Assembly (NCBI GenBank): GCA_023423795.1 | Contig: JAFAEX010000278.1 | Span: forward strand, 1-24,365 | Origin: Chloroflexota bacterium | GTDB lineage: Bacteria > Chloroflexota > Chloroflexia > Thermomicrobiales > UBA6265 | Reading direction: 5' to 3' | DNA: 24,365 nucleotides | Shown here: one piece after another, positions 18,323 to 24,365 of the stretch | Position numbering within the stretch: position 1 is the stretch's first letter | How the letters are laid out: every line of letters begins with the position of its first letter | The notes under the pieces: model-generated | The model's database searches: none | What the model saw: the letters and a program-made list of their open reading frames with translations, nothing else | What the model was told of the DNA's origin: nothing | Made by a program: the position numbers and the translations under genes

Positions 18323-18408
18323 CAACGTCATCCCGAGCCTGTCGAGGGATCTCGTTCCTCAAGGACGAGAGTTCGACGAGATCCCTCGACAGGCTCGGGA
18401 TGACGTTG
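18323..18408. repeat. Perfect 33-bp inverted repeat (dispersed palindromic element)
   Basis: Arms 18323-18355 and 18376-18408 are exact reverse complements around a 20-nt loop. The arm begins CAACGTCATCCCGAGC and ends GGGATCTCGT. A single arm-length copy with two differences over 32 nt lies at 24308-24340. The element sits between convergent genes (stops at 18280 and 18421), where it could also act as a bidirectional terminator. Confidence 0.95.
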
Positions 18409-18420
18409 AGGTGGCGAGCG

Positions 18421-19275
18421 TCAGGGCGCGGGCGTGGCTGCTATCGGTAGCCCGAGCGGCACCGCGGCGTCGGTCGGGATGACGAGCCCGGCGCCGGTGA
18501 ACGGGATGGCGATCGCCTCGCCGTCGAAGACGCGGATCGCCCATCCGGCGGAAACGGCGCCGGCGGATTCACGCATGGACCGCGGGGAGAGCGCGCGGTC
18601 GGCGAAGGCGATGGCCGGGGCAGCCGCCCCCGTGCCTGGCCCGATTGCCGCAAAGGGCTCTCCTCCGGCCACGACCACGAGCGATGGAGAATCCGGCGGC
18701 GGGAACAGGTTCACTGCCGCACCGTCGGAAAGCACCACGACCCGCGCATTGCCGCGCGCAACGGTCGCGCGCCACGCCCAGCGCTCTGGCCCGTCGTCCT
18801 CCTCGCCGTCGGTGCGCGACGTTTCGAGCAGCACCGATGCGCCGCCATCGAGCGCGACCTGGCGCGATTCGGTCAGCGCCGGGCGGTCGGCGAGCGATTC
18901 GAGCCCGGGGCCGGTTGCGAGCCTGCCGAGGGTGGCGACCATGCGGACGTGTTCGTCCGACGCGACTGCCGCCGGGACCAGCAGATCGTCGCCGCGCCCC
19001 GCCGCCAGCAGTACGTCGATCCGGCGCTGGACGGGTTGCCGGGCGGCTTCCAGCGCGGCGGCGAAGGAGGCGGGGTCCGACCCCGTGGCGATCAGCAGCC
19101 GCGCGTCGCCGGACGCCACCAGCACCGAGACGCTGCCGCCGGAGCCGAGCAGGACGACGCGGGGTTGTCCCGACTCCCGCGCCCAGACGATGCCGAGCGC
19201 GGCGACGAGCAGGCAAGTTCCGAGGAAGCAGGCGAGGGCCACCGTCCGCACCGGCAGCGCCCGGCTTCCGCTCAC
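18421..19275 (-). CDS. Membrane-anchored hypothetical protein coupled to the PASTA kinase
   Basis: This 284-residue protein has one N-terminal transmembrane helix (about 11-31, 'VALACFLGTCLLVAALGIVW') and an extracytoplasmic part. The rest is a series of beta-rich stretches such as 'VSVLVASGDARLLIATG', 'RIDVLLAAG', 'VRMVATLG', 'ARVVVLSDGA' and 'PSLVVVAGGEP'. This recalls the periplasmic domain of ComEC-type or metallo-beta-lactamase folds, but I see no HxHxDH motif, so no catalytic role is claimed. The GTG start at 19275 overlaps the kinase stop codon (GTGA), so translation is coupled and the product probably serves the same pathway. It may be an accessory factor or a kinase substrate; that is inference. 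Confidence 0.78.
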   Translation of the reverse strand: MSGSRALPVRTVALACFLGTCLLVAALGIVWARESGQPRVVLLGSGGSVSVLVASGDARLLIATGSDPASFAAALEAARQPVQRRIDVLLAAGRGDDLLVPAAVASDEHVRMVATLGRLATGPGLESLADRPALTESRQVALDGGASVLLETSRTDGEEDDGPERWAWRATVARGNARVVVLSDGAAVNLFPPPDSPSLVVVAGGEPFAAIGPGTGAAAPAIAFADRALSPRSMRESAGAVSAGWAIRVFDGEAIAIPFTGAGLVIPTDAAVPLGLPIAATPAP

Positions 19276-21134
19276 GCGAGTGGGTTCCGGGTGGGTTGCA
19301 TCAAGACGAGGAACGGCCGGACCGCCGGGGAGACCACCGCGGCGAAGCCGACGCTCGCTATGCGTGGCATTCCGGCTACGTCGTCGTGGTCGATCACCAG
19401 TGCCGGATCGGCTTGGCCACCATCACGAGATCGCTCGGCGGCGAGCGGCCGGGCCGCGGCCGGAGCGCTACCGCCGCGTCCGGTCGCTTGGCCGTAATCG
19501 CCGCCGGGCATTCCCGTACGATTGCCGGAACTGACGCGCACCGTGACCGTGCTGCCGGGCGGCGCGGCATCCGGCGGATCGATCGAAACGACGAAGCCGG
19601 GCAGCACGGTGCTGCTGCCGACCTCTTCCTCGACCACCCGCAACCCTTGGCCGTTGAGCAGGGCGATGGCCACGCCGGCCGGTTTGCCGGGCAGGTCCAT
19701 CGCCGCGATGTCCACCAGTGCCTGCCCGGCGCTCGGCTGCACCGTCACCACCGTTCCGGGTTCGACGGTGTCGCCCGGCGGCCGGTCCTGGAACACGACG
19801 CGTCCCTCCGGCACGGTGTCGGAGGCCACCGTCGGGCCGACCGAAAGGTCCAGCCCCTGCTGGGCGAGCAGCGCCGATGCTTCCTCGATGGTGCGGCCGA
19901 CGAGGTCCGGCACGGCGGCGAGGGCCGGCGCGGCCGGCGCCACCGGCGCGATCGTCGGCGGCGGCGCGGTCGTCGGGACGGGCTCCTCGACGGCGGTGGC
20001 GGTCGCGATCGCGGCCGGCGGCGTCGGGGTCTGCACGTCGGACACGCCCGGGTTCGGTCCGGCCGGGTCGCCGCGCAACCCGGTCGCGAGTTGGCCGCCG
20101 AACACGATCAGCGCGGCGAGCCCGGCAAGGATCAACGCGCCCACGACCCAGGTGAGCCAACCAGTTCCGCCGGAGCGGACGGGTTGCGCCTCGTTCCTTC
20201 CCGATGCGGTTCGCCGTTGCCCGGAACCCGGCGCGGGCGGCGGTAGCGTGCGCGGGCCGACCGGCGGCAGCGGCACGGTCATGCCGGGGTCGGCGTGGAC
20301 CGCCGGCGGCCGGTACTGCCGCCAGTAGGTCATCGCCCGGGCCAGTGCCCCGGCCGAGGGGAAGCGGCGCGTCGGATCCTTGTCGAGGGCGCGCAGCACG
20401 ATCGCGTCAACGGCGGGCGGGATGCTGGGCAGCAGGTCGGAGGGCGCGGGCGGCGGCTCGTGGATGTGCCGCATCGCGACGCCGACCGGGTTGTCGGCGT
20501 CGAACGGCAGCCGACCGGTCAGCATCTCGAAGGCGACGACGCCGGCGGCGTAGACGTCCGAGGCCGGGGCGGCGGCCTGCCCGGCGGCCTGCTCCGGCGA
20601 CAGGTAGTGGACGGTGCCGAGCCCGGTGCCGATGTGGGTGAGGTCGGCGTCGGCCAATCCCTTGGCGATGCCGAAATCGGCGACCACCGCGTGCCCGTCG
20701 GGATCGACGAGGATGTTCTGTGGTTTGACGTCGCGGTGGACGTACCCGCGCTCGTGGGCGTAGTCGAGGGCCGAGCACACCTGCTGGAGCAAGCCGGCCA
20801 CGTCGTCCGGGTGGAACGGGGCCTCGGCGGCGATGACCTCCTTCAGGGTTTGCCCCGGGATGTAGGCCATCACGAACCACGGCGCGCCCGCCGATTCGCC
20901 GACGTCGTAGATATCGACGATGTTGGGGTGCGAGAACCCGGCCGCCGCCTGCGCCTCGCGCCGGAAACGGAGCCGGAACTGCGCGTCGGCGGCGTATTGC
21001 GGGCGCAGCACCTTGACGGCGACGTCGCGGTTCAGCAGGAGGTCGCGGCCGACGAACACCGTCGCCATGCCGCCTTCGCCGACCCGCCGGTCGATCCGGT
21101 AGCGGCCCTGGATGGTGGTGCCCTGGTCGATCAT
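19272..21134 (-). CDS. PASTA-domain serine/threonine protein kinase (PknB-like)
   Basis: This membrane receptor kinase has a canonical Hanks-type catalytic domain: glycine loop GEGGMATVFVG (19-29), catalytic Lys41 in 'VAVKVLRP', H133-R134-D135 with 'VKPQN', D153-F154-G155, and activation loop 'THIGTGLGTVHYLSPE' with likely phospho-Thr sites. A Pro-rich juxtamembrane linker leads to one transmembrane helix (about 326-348). A Thr/Pro/Ala-rich extracellular stalk precedes two PASTA repeats (about 408-470 and 472-537), which in relatives bind peptidoglycan fragments. A roughly 80-residue low-complexity tail follows the last PASTA repeat. The ATG at 21134 is the first in frame; GGGAGGA lies rather far upstream. 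Two PASTA repeats is fewer than in mycobacterial PknB (four). It probably senses cell-wall state. Confidence 0.96.
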   Translation of the reverse strand: MIDQGTTIQGRYRIDRRVGEGGMATVFVGRDLLLNRDVAVKVLRPQYAADAQFRLRFRREAQAAAGFSHPNIVDIYDVGESAGAPWFVMAYIPGQTLKEVIAAEAPFHPDDVAGLLQQVCSALDYAHERGYVHRDVKPQNILVDPDGHAVVADFGIAKGLADADLTHIGTGLGTVHYLSPEQAAGQAAAPASDVYAAGVVAFEMLTGRLPFDADNPVGVAMRHIHEPPPAPSDLLPSIPPAVDAIVLRALDKDPTRRFPSAGALARAMTYWRQYRPPAVHADPGMTVPLPPVGPRTLPPPAPGSGQRRTASGRNEAQPVRSGGTGWLTWVVGALILAGLAALIVFGGQLATGLRGDPAGPNPGVSDVQTPTPPAAIATATAVEEPVPTTAPPPTIAPVAPAAPALAAVPDLVGRTIEEASALLAQQGLDLSVGPTVASDTVPEGRVVFQDRPPGDTVEPGTVVTVQPSAGQALVDIAAMDLPGKPAGVAIALLNGQGLRVVEEEVGSSTVLPGFVVSIDPPDAAPPGSTVTVRVSSGNRTGMPGGDYGQATGRGGSAPAAARPLAAERSRDGGQADPALVIDHDDVAGMPRIASVGFAAVVSPAVRPFLVLMQPTRNPLA

Positions 21135-21310
21135 CCGCGGAAAGCGTCCTCCCGGTGCGTGGCCATTCTAGCGCCGTTGGTCCCGGGGCCGATCGCGGGG
21201 TGGCATCCCGTGGCGAAGGACAGGGATCGAGCGGAAATCGCCTGCTATCCTGCTATAGGGAAAGACGAGCGGTCGTTGCTTGCCGGTGCGGTTCCGGGCC
21301 GCCGATACGC

Positions 21311-22192
21311 TCAGTCGATGGCGGGCAGGGGCGGCGAGACGAACACCCGCGCCCGGTCGGCGAGCGCGTCGCGGAGGCGAGCCGCCAGCGCCGCGGCTGC
21401 GTCCGGGTCGTCGAGCACTGCGTAATGCGTCGGGCCGGCCCCCGAAAGGGCGACCGCTGGCGCGCCGAGCCGGCGCATCAACGGCGGCAGGTCGGCGAGG
21501 TCGGGACGGAGGGCGTACAGCGGCCGCTCGAAGGCGTTGCCGAGCAAGACCGGGCCGAGGTCCAGGCCGTCGGCGATGCGTCCTGATTGCTCCCGGACCC
21601 GCGAGCCGTCGGAGAAATCGTCCGGCCGGAGCGTGCCGTAGAGCGTGGCGGTTTTGCGCGGGATATCGACCGCCGGCGACACGATCACGAACCACGCATC
21701 GCGCGGGGGTGGCAGCGGCGACAGCACTTCGCCGCGCCCGGTCGCCAGCGCGCAGCCGCCGCGCAGGAAGAAAGGAACGTCGCTGCCGAGCGCGGCGGCG
21801 AGGTCCGCAAGGTCCGCGTCCGGGATCGGCAACTGCCAGCGGTCGCGCGCCAGCAGCAGCACGGCCGCCGCGTCGCTCGATGCCCCGCCCAGCCCGGCGG
21901 CGGCGGGAATCCGCTTCCGCAGCGAGACGGCGGCGTTGGGCGCGATTTCGGCATGGTCGGCCAGCATCAGGAGGGCGCGGAGGGCGAGGTTGTCGTCCCC
22001 GGCCAACGCCGGGTCATCGACGACCAGAGCGACCCGATCGGCCGCTTCCAGCGCCACCTCGTCTTCCGGGCGTACCGCAACGAAGATCGTGACCAGATCA
22101 TGGTAGCCGTCCCGGCGCTTGCCGAGGATCTCCAGTCCGAGGTTGAGTTTCGCCGGGGCGAAGGTGGTGAACCGTCCGGATTCGAGCGTCAT
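21311..22192 (-). CDS. ispE: 4-diphosphocytidyl-2-C-methyl-D-erythritol kinase
   Basis: IspE phosphorylates the 2-hydroxyl of CDP-methylerythritol using ATP in the MEP (non-mevalonate) isoprenoid pathway. The 293-residue product has the N-terminal 'APAKLNLGLEI' (Lys15), 'RRDGYHDLVTIF' (26-37), the GHMP ATP-binding loop 'PAAAGLGGASSDAAA' (96-110), catalytic Asp138 in 'GSDVPFFL', and the C-terminal 'ALSGAGPTHYAV' loop. Length is normal. The ATG at 22192 has AGGG upstream. The gene lies 94 nt after rsmA on the same strand, a neighbourhood seen in many bacteria, so co-transcription with selD and rsmA is likely. It shows that this organism makes isoprenoids by the MEP route. Confidence 0.96.
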   Translation of the reverse strand: MTLESGRFTTFAPAKLNLGLEILGKRRDGYHDLVTIFVAVRPEDEVALEAADRVALVVDDPALAGDDNLALRALLMLADHAEIAPNAAVSLRKRIPAAAGLGGASSDAAAVLLLARDRWQLPIPDADLADLAAALGSDVPFFLRGGCALATGRGEVLSPLPPPRDAWFVIVSPAVDIPRKTATLYGTLRPDDFSDGSRVREQSGRIADGLDLGPVLLGNAFERPLYALRPDLADLPPLMRRLGAPAVALSGAGPTHYAVLDDPDAAAALAARLRDALADRARVFVSPPLPAID

Positions 22193-22286
22193 GCGGCAGC
22201 CCTGCGATTGCCGCCGCCTTTGCCGCCCGCCGTCCCTCCCCTACGACCGATGACCGGAGTTTGGAACCGATCCACCGCGTTTCGCC

Positions 22287-23171
22287 TCATGCGATGCCCG
22301 GCGGCGCGGCGAGCGTGAGCGCGACCCATTCCGCGACCGAGAGGGTCTGCGCGCGCCGCATCGGGTCGATTCCGGCGCGTTCGAGCCATGCCGCGACGTT
22401 GTCCTTCGGCAGCGCCAATTCCGAGGCCAGCGAGTTGGCGACCTGCTTGCGCTTCTGCCGGAACCCGGCGTTGACGATGCGGAAGAACCGCTCGTGCAGG
22501 TCCGGCGGCAGCGGCAGGTCGCGCTTCGTGTCGAGCACGGCGACGGCCGATTCGACGGTCGGCGGCGGGATGAACACCCCCGGCGCGACCCGGAACGCGA
22601 TCCGGGCGTCGGCGTAGAACTGGGTGGCGACCGACAGCACGCTCATCTGGGGCGGGTGCGCGACCAGCCGCTGGGCGACTTCGAGTTGGAGCATGACCGT
22701 CAGCCGTTCCGGCCGGTGGGGCGTTTCCAGTAGCCGCCGCAGCACCGCCGAGCCGACGGAGTAGGGGAGGTTCGCCGCGACCGCCCACGGTTCGCCCGGC
22801 GGTACGACGGCGCCCCAGTCCACGTCCAGCGCGTCGCCTTCGACGAGGGTGAACCGTGGGTCGTCGCCGAACGTGTGGCGCAGGTGGGCGGCGAGCCCGG
22901 CGTCGAGTTCGACCGCGATCACCCGCCGGGCGTGGCGGAGCAGTTCCTCGGTCAGGATGCCGAGGCCGGGGCCGACCTCGACCACCGTCTCGTCTGGCCG
23001 CACGTCGGCGTGGCGCACCAGTTTCTGCACGACGCCGCGCTCGAACAGGAAGTTCTGCCCCATACCCTTCGAGGGGCGGATACCGAGCATCGACAGCAGC
23101 GCCGTCCACTCCCGGCGGGAGGTCGGCAGTTTCGATGGGGCGTCGTGGCGTTCAACCGGTTCAGGGATCAA
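22287..23171 (-). CDS. rsmA: 16S rRNA (adenine-1518/1519-N6)-dimethyltransferase RsmA/KsgA
   Basis: RsmA dimethylates two adjacent adenines in helix 45 of 16S rRNA and checks late 30S assembly. With a TTG start at 23171 the protein has 294 residues. Signatures are 'GQNFL' (38-42), SAM-binding 'VVEVGPGLGILTEEL' (63-77), the acidic 'VIAVELDAGL' (about 84-93), catalytic N134-L-P-Y137 ('AANLPYSVG'), and 'FIPPPTVESAV' with 'NAGFRQKRKQVANSL' near the C-terminus. The TTG is chosen because GAGGGG sits 7 nt upstream and no ATG before residue 28 has a ribosome site; the ATG at 23090 gives a slightly short N-terminus. The start overlaps the end of selD by 11 nt, implying coupled translation. Confidence 0.95.
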   Translation of the reverse strand: MIPEPVERHDAPSKLPTSRREWTALLSMLGIRPSKGMGQNFLFERGVVQKLVRHADVRPDETVVEVGPGLGILTEELLRHARRVIAVELDAGLAAHLRHTFGDDPRFTLVEGDALDVDWGAVVPPGEPWAVAANLPYSVGSAVLRRLLETPHRPERLTVMLQLEVAQRLVAHPPQMSVLSVATQFYADARIAFRVAPGVFIPPPTVESAVAVLDTKRDLPLPPDLHERFFRIVNAGFRQKRKQVANSLASELALPKDNVAAWLERAGIDPMRRAQTLSVAEWVALTLAAPPGIA

Positions 23172-24213
23172 CGGCGATCCCCTCGCCGGCCTCGGCGCGG
23201 CCAACCTGCCAGTTGGTGACGCCACGCGCATCGAGGGCGTCCACCAGCGCGCCGAGGTCGGCGTCCGGCACGGCGATCAGCAGCCCGCCGGAGGTCTGCG
23301 GGTCGAACAGCAGCGTCGCCAGCGCCGGTTCGACGGCCGGATCGATCGTGATGCCGCCGGCGTGCGTCTCGAAGTAGCGTCGGTTGCGGTTCAACCCGCC
23401 GGGGACGGCCCCGGCTCGCGCGTAGTCGAGCGCGCCCGGAAGCGTCGGTACGGCCCCGGCCGAGATGCGGAGGCGGACCCCGCTGCGCTCGGCCATCTCC
23501 GCCGCGTGGCCGAGCAGCCCGAATCCGGTCACGTCGGTGCAGGCGCGCACGCCGGGCACGGCGCGCATGGCGTCGGCGGCGGCACGGTTTAGGGTCAGCA
23601 TCGAATCGACCGACGCCCGCAGGTGCTCCGGCGCGCAGATCTCCCGCTTGAGCGCGGTGGAGACGATGCCGGTGCCGATCGCCTTGGTCAGGATCAGCCG
23701 GTCGCCGGGCCGGACCGCTGCCTTGGTCAGCACGCGGTCCGGGTCGATGCGGCCGGTGACGGAAAGCCCGAACTTCGGCTCGGCGTCGGTGACGGTGTGG
23801 CCGCCCCCGATGACCGCGCCCGCTTCCGCCACCTTGTCGGCCGCGCCCCGGAAGATCTCGGTGACGATCCCGGCCGGCAGCGTTTCCGGGAAGCCGGCGA
23901 CGTTGAGCGCCAGCAGCACCTCGCCGCCCATCGCGTAGACGTCGCTCATCGAGTTGGCGGCGGCGATCGCGCCGTAGGTCCACGGGTCGTCCACGATGGG
24001 CGTGAAGAAATCGACGGTCTGGACGATGGCCAGTCCGGGCGCGAGGCGATAGACGGCCGCGTCGTCGCTGGTTTGCAGGCCGACGACGAGATCCGGGTGG
24101 GTGTGGGCGGTCAACGGACGCAGCACCTGCGCCAGGGCTTCGGGGCCCATCTTGGCCGCTCAGCCGGCGCAAGAGGCCAGCGTCGTCAGGCGGATCTCGT
24201 CTCGCGTGTGCAC
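23161..24213 (-). CDS. selD: Selenophosphate synthetase SelD, selenocysteine-containing (in-frame UGA)
   Basis: SelD makes selenophosphate from selenide and ATP, the selenium donor for selenocysteine and selenouridine. The reading frame from GTG 24213 (GGAAAGG 8 nt upstream) runs through a UGA at 24160-24162, giving 350 residues. The N-terminus reads RLTTLASCAG-U18-AAK-MGPEALAQVL. The active-site pattern is Sec or Cys, two residues, Lys, and here it is U18 and K21. Downstream features are family-typical: 'TVDFFTPIVDDP', 'ANSMSDVYAMGG', 'GGGHTVTDAEPKFGLSVTG', 'TDVTGFGLLGH' and 'DPQTSGGLL'. The ATG at 24150 immediately after the Sec codon would give a protein lacking the catalytic residue. It heads a selD-rsmA-ispE cluster; its end overlaps rsmA by 11 nt. 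Recoding is inferred from motif continuity and has not been tested. Confidence 0.93.
24131..24156 (-). promoter_or_regulatory. Candidate stem-loop downstream of the selD UGA (possible bacterial SECIS)
   Basis: Starting 4 nt after the UGA, the mRNA can fold as GCCA, a 4-nt AGAU bulge, GGGC, loop CCCGAA, GCCC, UGGC. This places the apical loop about 16 nt from the UGA, at the near edge of the usual bacterial SECIS range. The first two loop bases are not G, so the match to the consensus is imperfect. Confidence 0.45.
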
Positions 24214-24260
24214 CGGGGTAGCCTTTCCGGGACGGAACGACGGCCGTCCGCCCCGGTGGG

Positions 24261-24290
24261 ACTGTAGGAGCGCCGGGCGTACGACGTCAA
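24261..24290 (-). promoter_or_regulatory. Candidate sigma-70-type promoter of selD-rsmA-ispE
   Basis: TTGACG, an 18-nt spacer and TACAGT on the minus strand, about 45 nt before the GTG at 24213. The position fits the upstream GTG start of the Sec form of SelD. Confidence 0.55.
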
Positions 24291-24307
24291 TCGACGCGAG
24301 ACGAAGC

Positions 24308-24340
24308 CGTCATCCCGAGCCCGCCGAGGGATCTCGTTCA
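24308..24340. repeat. Second copy of the dispersed palindromic-element arm
   Basis: It begins CGTCATCCCGAGC and ends GGGATCTCGTTC, matching the left arm of the element at 18323-18408 (18326 onward) with two differences over 32 nt. A facing arm, if present, would lie beyond the window edge. Confidence 0.85.
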
Positions 24341-24341
24341 C

Positions 24342-24365
24342 GAGTCGAGGAGTCGAGGAGTCGAG
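24342..24365. repeat. Octamer tandem repeat at the window edge
   Basis: GAGTCGAG is repeated exactly three times and continues to the last base of the window, so the array may be longer. It directly follows the dispersed-element arm. Confidence 0.75.

Noticed and set aside
15749..18331. Long minus-strand open frame opposite the CvpA-like and M20 genes
   Set aside because: The composition is that of an antisense shadow; both plus-strand genes have ribosome sites and clear motifs.
18421..19275. ComEC or metallo-beta-lactamase enzyme
   Set aside because: Some beta-strand wording is reminiscent, but no HxHxDH metal motif and no channel domain are present, so I left it as hypothetical.
23161..24150. 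selD starting at the internal ATG
   Set aside because: It would lack the catalytic Sec/Cys and the conserved Lys. The upstream frame with UGA gives the full family N-terminus, a ribosome site and a promoter.

Overview
The window is a very GC-rich bacterial chromosome segment. It carries some 20 protein-coding genes, no rRNA or tRNA that I can see, and no phage, transposase or CRISPR array. Several features suggest a Gram-positive-like or Chloroflexota-type bacterium, most plausibly a Thermomicrobia/Sphaerobacter relative: an HspR-ClpB heat-shock unit, a PASTA-type Ser/Thr kinase, DUF3352 exported proteins with Excalibur-like calcium-binding segments, the MEP isoprenoid enzyme IspE, and frequent GTG/TTG starts. 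The taxonomic placement is inference; no marker gene in the window fixes it.

Layout. Bases 84-6903 (minus strand) hold an exported family 5 solute-binding protein, two tandem paralogous exported DUF3352 proteins with an Excalibur-like motif near the C-terminus, a DUF2905 protein and a 44-residue membrane peptide. Bases 7116-8287 (plus) hold an unrecognised small basic protein and an alpha/beta hydrolase, closed by a strong terminator. Bases 8380-11475 (minus) are hspR-clpB, driven by a consensus promoter (TTGACA, 17 nt, TATAAT) overlapped by an HspR operator-like inverted repeat, with an inverted heptamer array between the two genes. Bases 11605-13117 (plus) hold a glycerophosphodiester phosphodiesterase and a DedA membrane protein. 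Bases 13147-15531 (minus) hold a tail-anchored protein and a PHP-AlbA_2 fusion protein. Bases 16001-18280 (plus) hold a CvpA-like membrane protein ending in a zinc ribbon and an M20 amidohydrolase, followed by a 33-bp perfect palindromic repeat. Bases 18421-21134 (minus) are a PASTA kinase and a translationally coupled membrane-anchored protein. Bases 21311-24213 (minus) are a selD-rsmA-ispE cluster.

The most notable observation is in selD. The catalytic position is an in-frame UGA within an otherwise perfect SelD N-terminus, so SelD itself appears to be a selenoprotein. A conventional gene call starts at the internal ATG after this codon and loses the active site. This implies that the organism decodes selenocysteine, although none of the other Sec machinery lies in this window.
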